Of a stretch of 38,532 nt of DNA, positions 1-7,795 are shown in pieces. The stretch spans positions 1 through 38,532 of the forward strand of contig NZ_QAAA01000022.1 of NCBI RefSeq assembly GCF_003046545.1, in the 5' to 3' direction. The notes below the pieces were generated by a model. The model was not told the origin of the DNA. It saw only the letters and a list, made by a program, of their open reading frames with translations, and made no database searches. Position 1 is the stretch's first letter, and each line of letters begins with the position of its first letter. The stretch comes from Rhodovulum imhoffii (GTDB lineage: Bacteria; Pseudomonadota; Alphaproteobacteria; Rhodobacterales; Rhodobacteraceae). Made by a program: the position numbers and the translations under genes.

Positions 1-129
1 GAACCCCTCAGGATCCTCAACAGAAAAACGGTACATCTCAGAATAACGAGGCGCATCAATGTGCGAACTCAAAGCAAAATCCGCCAAAGGCGGGTGAATT
101 GCTGCGGCTTCCGCTTTGGTCTCGGGCAT
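1..129 (-). CDS. acs: Acetyl-CoA synthetase, N-terminal 43 residues (partial)
   Basis: Only the first 43 codons are in the window; the gene continues past base 1. The product starts MPETKAEAAAIHPP and contains the HIDAPRYSEMY stretch (residues 23-33), which matches the N-terminal acetyl-CoA synthetase segment (family consensus roughly HID..KY..MY) ahead of the AMP-binding domain. By family, the enzyme makes acetyl-CoA from acetate, ATP and CoA in the cytoplasm. The ATG at 127-129 is preceded on the minus strand by a strong AGGAGG-like ribosome site, which fixes the start. No catalytic motif is visible because the rest is missing, so the assignment rests on this short stretch alone. Confidence 0.75.
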   Translation of the reverse strand, partial: MPETKAEAAAIHPPLADFALSSHIDAPRYSEMYRFSVEDPEGF

Positions 130-462
130 GGTCTCCTCCTGGGCTTTGTCGCGCGGCGTTATCCGCCTGTACTTTGCAAGCTGCCCAGAAATTGACACAT
201 TCTTGTAAAAAATGAACTTCCTATTTGTTTTTGGTGATAAATTTGGTCAATTTCATGACTGAATCCAGAAAAAATTGTAAATTGATTGACTCCCGCGCGC
301 CCTGAAGCTTCGCAAAGTTAGAGTCAAATCCTGCGCAATTTTCCTTTGAAGACGGGGTCCGCATCGCATAGCCTGACTTCGCCAGTCAGGATGATGGCCC
401 TTCATAAAGTTTCACGCCTGGTGCGCGTGGGGTGATGGGGTGCGGCACAGGCCGGCCCCCCA
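130..462. other. Intergenic region upstream of acs
   Basis: This 333-bp stretch has no convincing gene. Bases about 190-290 are clearly A/T-rich compared with the neighbours and probably hold the acs promoter on the minus strand; TTGACC-like hexamers are present but no well-spaced -10 stands out. A small hairpin (CCTGAC 372-377 pairing with GTCAGG 385-390) lies between acs and the EVE gene and lacks a T-run on either strand. Confidence 0.5.
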
Positions 463-464
463 TC
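434..464 (-). terminator. Possible stem-loop at the 3' end of the EVE gene
   Basis: GATGGGG (434-440) can pair with CCCCATC (458-464), with further G/C pairing inside the loop. The stem overlaps the stop codon of the EVE gene. There is no T-run after it, so it may be an RNA-end stabiliser or a Rho-assisted stop, or chance pairing in G/C-rich DNA. Confidence 0.25.
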
Positions 465-873
465 AATCGCCCATTTCACAGATGATGCGCCACTCGGCCT
501 CGGTCACCGGCTGGACCGACAGGCGGGAGTTGTTGACCAGAACCATATCGGCAAGGCGCGGATCCGCCTTGCACATCTCCAGCGTCACCGCCCGGCGCAA
601 GGGGCGTATGGCTTTAACGTCAACGCACTCCCAGCGCGGGTCGTCGGTCGTCGAATCGGGATGCGCGGTGGCAATGACCTCAACGATACCCACGATCGCC
701 TTTTCCTTGAGGGAATGATAAAAGAACCCCAGATCGCCCAGCTTCATGGCGCGCATGTTGTTTCGGGCCTGGTAATTGCGCACCCCGTCCCATTCCTCAC
801 CCAAATCGCCCCTTGCAACCTGATCCTCCCAGCCCCAGGTGTCCGGTTCGGACTTGAACAGCCAGCAGGCCAT
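463..873 (-). CDS. EVE domain protein (thymocyte nuclear protein 1-like)
   Basis: A 136-aa protein that is essentially one EVE domain, a PUA-like fold. Family members bind modified bases in DNA or RNA, but no substrate can be read from this sequence. Characteristic pieces are WLFKSEPDTWGW near the N-terminus, WDGVRNYQARNNM (about residues 29-41), GDLGFFYHS, and WECVDVKAI in the centre. The start is taken at the Met of MACWLF, because its ATG (871-873) overlaps the stop of the upstream YciI-like gene by one base (TGATG). An in-frame ATG 7 codons earlier lies inside that gene and is less likely. It is the last gene of the tsaD-gpsA-yciI-EVE run and is probably translationally coupled to the gene before it. 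Confidence 0.9.
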   Translation of the reverse strand: MACWLFKSEPDTWGWEDQVARGDLGEEWDGVRNYQARNNMRAMKLGDLGFFYHSLKEKAIVGIVEVIATAHPDSTTDDPRWECVDVKAIRPLRRAVTLEMCKADPRLADMVLVNNSRLSVQPVTEAEWRIICEMGD

Positions 874-1148
874 CAGCCCACCACCTTCTTCCATCCCTGG
901 ATGGTAACGCTTTCGAACATCTCCGCCCGCGCGTAAGGATCATGCGCCGCCCAGGCCTCGGCGGCGCCCCTGTCCGCAACGTCCAGCACCACAAGCGACC
1001 CGCACATCTCTCCCGCATCATCCAGGAACGGCCCCGCCTGAACCACCACGCCGGTATCGCGGATATAGGCCAGATGGGCGTCCCGGTTCGTCTTGCGAAT
1101 CCCGAGACAACCGGGCTTGTCCTTGCAGACCAAAGCAAAAAGCGGCAT
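873..1148 (-). CDS. YciI-like protein
   Basis: A 91-aa YciI-family protein (dimeric alpha-beta barrel, related to muconolactone isomerase). The family's His/Asp pairs are visible: NRDAHLAYI (about residues 22-30) and AHDPYARAEMF (about 68-78). GPFLDDAGEMCGSLVVLD forms the central strand region. The length is normal for a single-domain member. The biochemical role of the family is mostly unknown. It lies one base after gpsA and overlaps the EVE gene by one base, so the four genes from tsaD on are very probably one transcript. The pairing of yciI with an EVE gene after gpsA is, as far as I recall, common in Rhodobacterales. Confidence 0.88.
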   Translation of the reverse strand: MPLFALVCKDKPGCLGIRKTNRDAHLAYIRDTGVVVQAGPFLDDAGEMCGSLVVLDVADRGAAEAWAAHDPYARAEMFESVTIQGWKKVVG

Positions 1149-1149
1149 G

Positions 1150-2112
1150 TCATTCCTCCTTCAGAGGCCGGCTGAGAAGAGCTTTCACAGCTTCGGCAAT
1201 GCTGCGGCGCCCGTCAATCACATGGGCAACGCTCGCGGTCACCGGCATGTCGATGCCCTGCGCCTGTGCAAGCGCCGCAACCGCACGGGCAGTAGCAGCG
1301 CCTTCCACGGTAATCCGCGGATCGAAATACGCCCCCTGCCCCAGCGCACGCCCATAGCGAAAGTTGCGCGACTGTTCGGACGTACAGGTCAGCACGAGAT
1401 CCCCGAACCCGGACAAACCGGCCAGTGTCTCGGCTTCCGCACCACGGGCGCGGGCAAAGCGCAGCATTTCAGCGAAGCCACGGGTAATCAGCGCCGCGCG
1501 CGCACTTTCGCCCAGCCCCGCCCCCATGACGATCCCCGACGCAATCGCCATCACGTTCTTCAGCGCCCCGCCCAGCTCCGTCCCTGTGGTGTCGGTACTG
1601 CGATACAGACGCAGCACAGGGGTGGAGAGCTGTTCCTGAAGCGCGGGCCCAACAGGATCGGCACAGGCCAGCGTCAGCGCGGTGGGCAACCCCTGCGCAA
1701 TGTCGGTGGCAAAGCTCGGCCCGGTCAGGACCGCAGGGGTGGCGGCAGGACAGTTTCGCGCAATGATCGCCGTAGGACCAAGCCCGGAGGCCAGGTCCAC
1801 CCCTTTGCAGCAGGCCACCAGCGGGCGACCGTCCAGAACCGCGCCATGCTCCTGCAAAAACCCGGACAGCGCCTGCATCGGCACCGCCAGCAAGACCACC
1901 GCACCACCGGCCAAGGCCGCAGCCTCGGTCGTAAGCGTCACGTTCTCGGGCAACAGCACGCCGGGCAGGCGCGGGTTTTCACGGGTTTCACGCATCTGCG
2001 CCACCTGCGCCGGATCCCGCGCCCAGAGGGTAACCTTGCGCCCCGCCTGCGCCAGCGCCACAGCCAGCGCCGCCCCGAAAGCACCCGCTCCTGCGATCGA
2101 GATGCTGCTCAT
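1150..2112 (-). CDS. gpsA: Glycerol-3-phosphate dehydrogenase [NAD(P)+]
   Basis: GpsA reduces dihydroxyacetone phosphate to sn-glycerol 3-phosphate with NAD(P)H in the cytoplasm, supplying the backbone for phospholipids. The 320-aa protein opens with the Rossmann motif [10 protein letters not shown] (residues 8-17). It carries CCKGVDL (101-107), GPSFATDIA (131-139) and [13 protein letters not shown] with the expected catalytic Lys at residue 185. The start at 2112 was chosen because its ATG overlaps the tsaD stop (ATGA, 2109-2112) and places the Rossmann glycines at the usual distance; a longer in-frame extension would lie inside tsaD. The tsaD-gpsA order is common in alphaproteobacteria. Confidence 0.96.
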   Translation of the reverse strand: MSSISIAGAGAFGAALAVALAQAGRKVTLWARDPAQVAQMRETRENPRLPGVLLPENVTLTTEAAALAGGAVVLLAVPMQALSGFLQEHGAVLDGRPLVACCKGVDLASGLGPTAIIARNCPAATPAVLTGPSFATDIAQGLPTALTLACADPVGPALQEQLSTPVLRLYRSTDTTGTELGGALKNVMAIASGIVMGAGLGESARAALITRGFAEMLRFARARGAEAETLAGLSGFGDLVLTCTSEQSRNFRYGRALGQGAYFDPRITVEGAATARAVAALAQAQGIDMPVTASVAHVIDGRRSIAEAVKALLSRPLKEE

Positions 2113-3206
2113 GCTTTTGCCCCTTTCTTTCCGGTGCCCAGCATGGCCGGGCTGACCGTATCCAAGGGCCAACGCGGGCGGGCGGCAAGTGTCATGTCAT
2201 CGCAGTGCCCGGCTCGAAAACGCTCAATCCCGGCCCAGGCGATCATCGCGGCATTGTCCGTGCACAGGCGCAGCGGCGGCGCAACGAACCGCAGCCCGGC
2301 CTCCTCCGCCAGCACCCGAAGGGCGGCACGCAGGCTGGCATTGGCCGCAACCCCCCCGGCGACGGCAATCGCGGGGCTGTCAGGACCCTCTTGCAGGTAG
2401 AGCGTGATTGCACGGCGGGACTTTTCAACCAGCACATCGCGGACAGCCGCCTGAAACCCTGCGCACAGATCGGCACGGTCGGCACGGGTCAAGCCGCCCT
2501 TTTCCGCAATCAGGGCGTCGCGGGCACGCAACAGCGCGGTTTTCAGCCCGGAAAAGGACAGGTCACACCCCGGCCGGTCCAACAGAGGGCGCGGAAAGGT
2601 GAACCTTGCCGGATCCCCCGCCGCCGCCTCGGCCTCGACCGCCGGGCCGCCGGGCTGGGGCAAGGCCAGCAACCTGGCCGTCTTGTCGAAAGCTTCTCCG
2701 GGAGCGTCGTCGATCGTGCCGCCAAGGCGGGTGAAATCTTCCGCCCCACGCACCATAAGGAACTGGCAGTGCCCGCCGGACACCAGAAGTATCAGGTAAG
2801 GAAACGCCAGCCCATCGGTCAGGCGCGGGGTCAACGCATGCCCGGCAAGATGATTGATCCCGACCAGAGGCAATCCGCTGGCCGCCGCCAGCCCCTTGGC
2901 ACACATCACCCCCGACAGGACACCGCCAATCAGCCCCGGCCCGGCCGTCACGGCAATGGCATCCAGCGCCGCCAGGCCAACGCCCGCCTCCGCCAGCGCG
3001 GCCTCGACACAGATATCCACCTTTTCGGCATGGGCACGGGCGGCGATTTCAGGAACGACCCCCCCGAACGGCGCATGCAGATCCGTCTGGCCCGCCACCA
3101 CGGAAGAAAGAATTTCCGGGCGCGCGCCGGAGGCGTGCCGAACCACCGCCGCAGCGGTATCGTCGCAGCTGCTCTCCAGCCCGATGAGGGTCAGTGTCGC
3201 GCCCAT
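2109..3206 (-). CDS. tsaD: tRNA N6-adenosine threonylcarbamoyltransferase
   Basis: TsaD (YgjD/Kae1 family) transfers the threonylcarbamoyl group onto A37 of ANN-decoding tRNAs, working with TsaB, TsaE and TsaC. The 365-aa protein begins [13 protein letters not shown] (residues 9-21). It has the metal-binding pair in NHLAGHAL (His119 and His123), the SGGHCQF segment, and a late [10 protein letters not shown] segment typical of the ASKHA fold. The start at 3206 gives the normal N-terminus; the reading frame stays open another 50 codons upstream, into hemD, and that part does not look like protein. It is divergent from hemD with a 74-bp gap that must hold both promoters. It heads the tsaD-gpsA-yciI-EVE run. 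Confidence 0.97.
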   Translation of the reverse strand: MGATLTLIGLESSCDDTAAAVVRHASGARPEILSSVVAGQTDLHAPFGGVVPEIAARAHAEKVDICVEAALAEAGVGLAALDAIAVTAGPGLIGGVLSGVMCAKGLAAASGLPLVGINHLAGHALTPRLTDGLAFPYLILLVSGGHCQFLMVRGAEDFTRLGGTIDDAPGEAFDKTARLLALPQPGGPAVEAEAAAGDPARFTFPRPLLDRPGCDLSFSGLKTALLRARDALIAEKGGLTRADRADLCAGFQAAVRDVLVEKSRRAITLYLQEGPDSPAIAVAGGVAANASLRAALRVLAEEAGLRFVAPPLRLCTDNAAMIAWAGIERFRAGHCDDMTLAARPRWPLDTVSPAMLGTGKKGAKA

Positions 3207-3280
3207 GGTCTTTCCGTTGCGTGGCCTCGATATGGCAGGTAACACCGGCGCAGGTTCCGCACAATCCCGACAGGTAGCAT

Positions 3281-4003
3281 ATGTCTTCCCCGCGCATAAC
3301 CCTGATCCTGACCCGGCCCAAGGCGCAATCGGCCCGCTTTGCCAGCCAGTTCGCAATGCGTTTCGGAGACGCCATCCCGGCCGCGATTTTCCCGGTGATG
3401 GAAATCGTGCCGACCGACGCTCCGATCTCAGTAGATGGAATCGCCGGGCTGATCTTCAGTTCGGAAAACGGCGTGGCCGCATTTACCCGGTCCTGCGGCG
3501 CCCGCGACCTGCCCGCCTGGTGCGTAGGCGCGCGCACCGCCGCAGCCGCCCGCCGCGCCGGCATGGAAACAAGAACCGGGCAGGGCAATGCCGAAGATCT
3601 GATCGCCCGCATTACCGCCAACCCGCCGGAGGGGCGGCTTCTGCATGTTCATGGCGTCCACTCACGCGGCGCCATTGCCCCGCGACTGACCGCTGCCGGC
3701 ATCCCGACCGGAGAGGTCGTCGTCTACGATCAGATCGCCCGCCCCCTGCCCCCCGAGGGCCGCGCGACACTGGAAGCGGCGGAGATCGCGCTTTTGCCGC
3801 TTTTTTCCCCGCGCAGCGCGGCGCTGGTTTCCAAGGGCCTGGCGGGCAGCGATGCGCACCCATGGGTCGCCACGATGAGCGCCGCCGTGACCGATCGCTG
3901 GGCCGGCCCCGTCCCCGCACGGCTGGAACAGGCAAAGAACCCCTCTGCCGCCTCGATGATGGATGCCCTGGCGAACCTGATTGACGCAGCCCGTGCGGGT
4001 TGA
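3281..4003 (+). CDS. hemD: Uroporphyrinogen-III synthase
   Basis: HemD cyclises hydroxymethylbilane to uroporphyrinogen III, the branch-point tetrapyrrole for heme, siroheme and, where present, bacteriochlorophyll. The 240-aa product matches the two-lobe HemD fold: it starts [16 protein letters not shown], has [12 protein letters not shown] (about residues 57-68), [21 protein letters not shown] in the second lobe, and the late segment [11 protein letters not shown]. The family is poorly conserved, so identity rests on these segments plus context. It is divergent from tsaD and followed by a mitofilin-like gene and hemY, a recurrent alphaproteobacterial order. Confidence 0.92.
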   Translation: MSSPRITLILTRPKAQSARFASQFAMRFGDAIPAAIFPVMEIVPTDAPISVDGIAGLIFSSENGVAAFTRSCGARDLPAWCVGARTAAAARRAGMETRTGQGNAEDLIARITANPPEGRLLHVHGVHSRGAIAPRLTAAGIPTGEVVVYDQIARPLPPEGRATLEAAEIALLPLFSPRSAALVSKGLAGSDAHPWVATMSAAVTDRWAGPVPARLEQAKNPSAASMMDALANLIDAARAG

Positions 4004-4087
4004 GGGAACGCCTGCGTCAAGCTAAGCTGCCCGCGACGTCGCGACGCGTCGTGTGGACAGTGTATTCAAATCGAAAGGCGGGTAGCC

Positions 4088-5224
4088 GTGGAGAACTCCG
4101 ACAAAGAGACAGAAGCCGAAGGCGTAACGTCGCCCGAAACCGGGTCCGAAACCCCGGCAGCACCGGAGGACGCGCGCATCGAGGAGGCCGAGATCGTCGA
4201 AGCCGCGCCAGAAGAAGACATGGCACAATCACCCGCCGAAGATCCCGCCCCGACCACGGCCGAACCGGCGCCGCAGAAACGCTCCGGCGGACTTCTCGGC
4301 GGTGTGATCGGCGGTTTGCTGGCCGCTGCCATCGGCTATGGTGCCGCTCAATACATCAAGCCGGAGGGCTGGCCCTTTCCCGGCACCGGCACAACCGGCT
4401 CCGAGATGAACGCCAGTGCCGACAAACTCGCCGCACTGGAGGCACAGGTCGCCAGCCTGGCCAATACCCCGGCCCCCGAAGCCGCACCGGACCTGTCCGG
4501 CGATCTCGCGGCGCTGGGCGCGCGGCTGGACGCGCTGGAGGCGCGGGTCGAGGACCTGATCGTCACAGGTGGAAATGACGAGGCTGCCGCCGCGCTGGCC
4601 GCTTACGAACAGGAAATCACCGCCATGCGCGAGGAACTTGCTGCGCAGCAAGCCCGCAACGCGGAACTCGCCGCTTCGGTTTCAACGACCTCCGACGAGG
4701 CAGAGGCCCTGATTGAAGAAGCCCGCAAAACCGCCGAAGCCCAGAAGGCCCGTGCGGCAATGCTGCGCATCGCGGCCGCGCTGGACAGCGGGGAAAGCTT
4801 CGACGATGCGCTCACCGATCTTGGCAATACCGAAATCCCCGAGGCATTGTCCGGGGTTGCCCAGGACGGGGCCCCCAGTCTGGCAGACCTGCGCAGCACC
4901 TTCCCCTCCGCCGCGCGGGCAGCCTTGGCTGAATCTCTCAGGGAAACCGCCGAGACCGAACCCGCGGGCAGGTTCACGGCCTTTCTGCGCAGCCAGCTTG
5001 GCGCGCGCTCCCTCGCCCCGCGTGAGGGTGACGACCCGGACGCGGTCCTCTCCCGCGCCGAGGCGGCGGTCGATTCGGGCGATCTCGACCAGGCGATCGG
5101 CGAACTTGCCACGCTGCCACAGGCCGGCCAGGATGCGATGGCCGACTGGGTGGCTGCGGCCTCCGCGCGGATCGAGGCCCTGGCCGCGGCCCGTTCCCTC
5201 TATGAAAGCCTGAACAGCAACTGA
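4088..5224 (+). CDS. Mitofilin-family inner-membrane protein
   Basis: A 378-aa protein with an acidic, Ala/Pro/Glu-rich cytoplasmic N-terminus (residues 1-62), one membrane segment (about 68-90, GGVIGGLLAAAIGYG) and a long periplasmic Ala/Glu-rich coiled-coil (about 108-250). A helical C-terminal domain resembling the conserved end of mitofilin/Mic60 follows (COG4223-type). By family it is proposed to shape or organise the inner membrane; in related bacteria it may help organise intracytoplasmic membranes. The start is a GTG at 4088 that gives a complete protein; there is no nearby in-frame ATG before the membrane segment except at about codon 45. Located between hemD and hemY, 11 bases before hemY, so it is probably co-transcribed with heme genes. 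Confidence 0.85.
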   Translation: MENSDKETEAEGVTSPETGSETPAAPEDARIEEAEIVEAAPEEDMAQSPAEDPAPTTAEPAPQKRSGGLLGGVIGGLLAAAIGYGAAQYIKPEGWPFPGTGTTGSEMNASADKLAALEAQVASLANTPAPEAAPDLSGDLAALGARLDALEARVEDLIVTGGNDEAAAALAAYEQEITAMREELAAQQARNAELAASVSTTSDEAEALIEEARKTAEAQKARAAMLRIAAALDSGESFDDALTDLGNTEIPEALSGVAQDGAPSLADLRSTFPSAARAALAESLRETAETEPAGRFTAFLRSQLGARSLAPREGDDPDAVLSRAEAAVDSGDLDQAIGELATLPQAGQDAMADWVAAASARIEALAAARSLYESLNSN

Positions 5225-5235
5225 GGACGCGAAAC

Positions 5236-6675
5236 ATGCTTTGGTCTCTTATCAAGATCCTTTTCTTCGTCGTCCTGGTCGCAGGACTGACCTATGGCGC
5301 CGGACTGCTGATGGAAACCGGCCCCGGCATCCGCGTGGCCATAGGCGACATGGAGTTCACCTTCGGCCCCCTTCAGGCGGTCATTCTGGCGCTGCTTCTG
5401 GTGCTGTGTGTGTGGGTGTTGCTGAAAGTCGCCGGGTTTCTGGTGGCGCTGCTGCGGTTCGTCAACGGGGATGAAACCGCAATCAGCCGCTATTTCAACC
5501 GCTCTCGCGAACGGCGTGGATTTCAGGCGCTGGCTGACGGCATGACGGCGCTGGCCGCAGGCGAGGGTCGCCTTGCCATGTCCAATGCCGCCAAGGCCGA
5601 ACGCTTTCTCCGGCGCCCGGAACTGACCAACCTGCTGACCGCCTACGCCGCCGAAATGACCGGCGACAAACGCAAGGCCACCACGGTTTACAAGAAACTG
5701 GTAAGCGATGAGCGGACCCGCTTTATCGGGGTGCGTGGCCTGATGAAGCAAAAACTGGACGAAGGCGACACAGACACCGCGCTGAAACTGGCGGAGAAGG
5801 CCTTTGCCCTCAAACCCCGGCATGAGGAAACGCAAGATACGCTGCTTCAGCTTCAGGCCGGCCACGAGGACTGGAAGGGCGCGCGCCAGACCCTGAATGC
5901 AAAGCTGCGCCATGGCAACCTGCCCCGTGATGTGCACCGCCGCCGCGATGCGGTACTGGCCCTGCAAGAGGCCCGCGATGCACAGGCCGATGGCGAAACC
6001 GCCCGGGCCCAGGAAGCTGCAATCGAAGCAAATCGCCTGTCGCCGGACCTCGTGCCCGCGGCGATCATGGCCGCCCGCAGCTACGTGGAACAGGACAAAC
6101 CCCGCTTTGCGGCCAAGGTTCTCAAAAAGACATGGGAAACCCAGCCGCACCCCGAACTGGCGGCCGCTTTTGCCGAAATCGCACCCGATGAAACCCCCGA
6201 AGAACGCGTGAGGCGCTTTGGAGAGCTGACATCGGCCCGTTCCGATCACCCGGAAACGCGGATGCTCAAGGCGGAGCTTTACCTTGCTGCAGAGGACTTC
6301 CCTGCTGCGCGCAAGGCGCTGGGCGATCTGGTAGAAACCGCGCCAAGTCAGCGTGCCCTGACACTGATGGCCGCGATCGAGCGCGGCATGGGCGCCGAGG
6401 AAGCCGTGGTGCGCGGCTGGCTGGCACGGGCGGTGAACGCCCCGCGTGGGGCCCAGTGGACCTGCGACAGCTGCGGAACCGCCCATGCAACATGGGCCGC
6501 GGTCTGCCCCAGTTGCAAGGCCTTCGACACGATGAGCTGGAAAGAACCGCCCGAAGGCGAACTGGCCCAGCCCGGTTCTGCCGGGATGCTGCCACTGATC
6601 GTCGGAACGCTTCCGGCGGCGGAGGAAGGGGGCGACGCCGGGGCCGGAGAGGCTGAAAAAGCCGCTGCGAACTGA
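5236..6675 (+). CDS. hemY: HemY-family membrane TPR protein with C-terminal zinc ribbon
   Basis: A 479-aa protein with two N-terminal membrane helices (about residues 5-26 and 45-72), the HemY_N region, then TPR-like helical repeats (about 100-390). The C-terminus holds two CxxC pairs (C410/C413 and C424/C427), a rubredoxin-like zinc ribbon of the type seen in LapB. HemY here is the TPR-type heme-associated protein, not the protoporphyrinogen oxidase of Bacillus. Its exact role is unresolved, and the name comes from its place in hem operons. The start ATG lies 11 bases after the mitofilin gene with a GAGGA-type ribosome site. An Ala/Glu/Gly-rich tail of about 45 residues follows the zinc ribbon. 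Confidence 0.9.
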   Translation: MLWSLIKILFFVVLVAGLTYGAGLLMETGPGIRVAIGDMEFTFGPLQAVILALLLVLCVWVLLKVAGFLVALLRFVNGDETAISRYFNRSRERRGFQALADGMTALAAGEGRLAMSNAAKAERFLRRPELTNLLTAYAAEMTGDKRKATTVYKKLVSDERTRFIGVRGLMKQKLDEGDTDTALKLAEKAFALKPRHEETQDTLLQLQAGHEDWKGARQTLNAKLRHGNLPRDVHRRRDAVLALQEARDAQADGETARAQEAAIEANRLSPDLVPAAIMAARSYVEQDKPRFAAKVLKKTWETQPHPELAAAFAEIAPDETPEERVRRFGELTSARSDHPETRMLKAELYLAAEDFPAARKALGDLVETAPSQRALTLMAAIERGMGAEEAVVRGWLARAVNAPRGAQWTCDSCGTAHATWAAVCPSCKAFDTMSWKEPPEGELAQPGSAGMLPLIVGTLPAAEEGGDAGAGEAEKAAAN

Positions 6676-6685
6676 ACCCGGCATT

Positions 6686-6717
6686 CCGATCCACCCTCTG
6701 CCACCGGGGTGGATCGG
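6686..6717 (+). terminator. Stem-loop after hemY
   Basis: An 11-bp perfect stem (6686-6696 pairing with 6707-6717) with a 10-nt loop begins 10 bases after the hemY stop. No T-run follows, so it is not a classical intrinsic terminator; it may be Rho-assisted or a 3'-end protector of the hemD-mitofilin-hemY transcript. Confidence 0.5.
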
Positions 6718-7165
6718 ACGCGACCGGGGCTTATCGCCCACGGGGACGCGACCTGTCTGGGGCATGCGGGAATTTATACATCCTGAAATCGCGCACGCTT
6801 CGTTTTCGCCCCTTGGCTGGGGTGAGGCGACGCGCCGCCGGAGGGTACATTTTTGGCGGATATCCGGGAACAGGACAGATACAAACTTCATTCGGCAGAG
6901 CCCGGGAATTTCGTTTTCACCGGAACACCGGATTGCCCGCAAGCATGGGCTGCCTTGCGGTGGAGCCTTTTGAAATCATACGGCCTCACCGCTTTCGGGC
7001 GTTGAAATTACAGCTAGTCCAGCGATAACCGTTGCGCGGACCCGGTGCGTGCAAAAGGGCCGGGCAAATTTCCGGGCGCTCTCTCTCCCGCAAAAGCCCG
7101 AGGCTGCGCAGGGCGCTTCTCCGTCGATCCGCAACTCGGATCTGTGGCTTTGACACCCCGCGTCT

Positions 7166-7185
7166 TTTCGGCACCGGTGCCGAAA
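7166..7185. repeat. Perfect 20-bp palindrome
   Basis: TTTCGGCACCGGTGCCGAAA reads identically on both strands. It lies in gene-free DNA and is not followed by a T-run on either strand, so it is more like a protein-binding dyad than a terminator. Nothing else identifies its function. Confidence 0.5.
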
Positions 7186-7462
7186 TTGGGCGTGGGCAGT
7201 CCTGCCCTCTTCCCCGAATTCCGATGGGAACCGGCGTGATTCGAATCACTGGGTCACATCAACCGCGTTTCGCCATGTCGACAAGAAACCGGCCCCGCAT
7301 ACCGCCCAGACCACATCGTCATGATATTGCAAGGGGGGATATTCGCCCTCTTCTCCCTTGACGCGATGCGGGTGCTGGGGGCCGGGCGAAATCTGGAAAC
7401 CACGGATTCATTAAATTTTTCGCCAAATTCATTATCTTTTTTGACGCGCCTATGAACATTTC

Positions 7463-7759
7463 ATGTGGGAGGCGCCTGCAATCATTAGAAAAGAAATCGA
7501 GCATCCTTTTTGGAAAAGGCCTGCGCAAGACAAGCAGGGGAAAAGAAGACAGCATCACAAGCTTACAGAGATTCCTATGAGGTTCGACCCAAAAGATTCA
7601 AATCATACTCGGATTAAAATTGCCTTGGAGGGTGAGGGTCTAAAGCAACCCGAATTAAATTCAGGATACGTGTTTGCACATTTTGATAGCCTTAGGAGAC
7701 GTTTCGGCAGGCGCTCACCGGCTTCAATGGGGATATATGTAAAATCGGTTGTTCGCTGA
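7463..7759 (+). CDS. Doubtful 98-aa hypothetical ORF
   Basis: An open frame of 98 codons starting MWEAPAIIRKEIEHPFW. I do not recognise it. Its codons (AGA, AGG, ATA, TTA, AAA) are unlike those of the surrounding genes and the base composition is A/T-rich, which fits either recently acquired DNA or non-coding DNA open by chance. No clear ribosome site precedes the ATG. It ends 36 bases before the first Hint gene and could be the remnant of an acquired gene. Confidence 0.2.
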   Translation: MWEAPAIIRKEIEHPFWKRPAQDKQGKRRQHHKLTEIPMRFDPKDSNHTRIKIALEGEGLKQPELNSGYVFAHFDSLRRRFGRRSPASMGIYVKSVVR

Positions 7760-7772
7760 ACATGAATTGTTC
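7758..7772. promoter_or_regulatory. Inverted repeat just upstream of the first Hint gene
   Basis: GAACA and TGTTC arms separated by TGAAT, 10 bases upstream of the ACGGAG ribosome site and 24 bases before the ATG at 7796. A shorter overlapping dyad (GTTC-GCT-GAAC, 7751-7761) shares an arm. The placement suits an operator or an RNA hairpin that controls translation, but no regulator can be named. Confidence 0.3.
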
Positions 7773-7795
7773 ACACAACTTAACGGAGTATAACG

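Larger units (their letters stand above)
6718..7795. other. Long region without a convincing gene
   Basis: About 1.08 kb between hemY and the first Hint gene. Reading frames on both strands give no recognisable protein. The left part (to about 7380) is G/C-rich and contains two perfect palindromes (7166-7185 and 7237-7250). The right part (about 7390-7790) is strikingly A/T-rich for this window and could hold the promoter and regulatory DNA of the Hint cassette or be foreign DNA. One 98-codon frame at 7463-7759 is listed separately with low confidence. I found no tRNA, although the 7237-7250 palindrome superficially resembles a T-loop. Confidence 0.6.

Noticed and set aside
7237-7250. T-loop-like GTGATTCGAATCAC, a possible tRNA
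   Set aside because: No acceptor, D or anticodon arms can be drawn around it on either strand; it is just a perfect palindrome.
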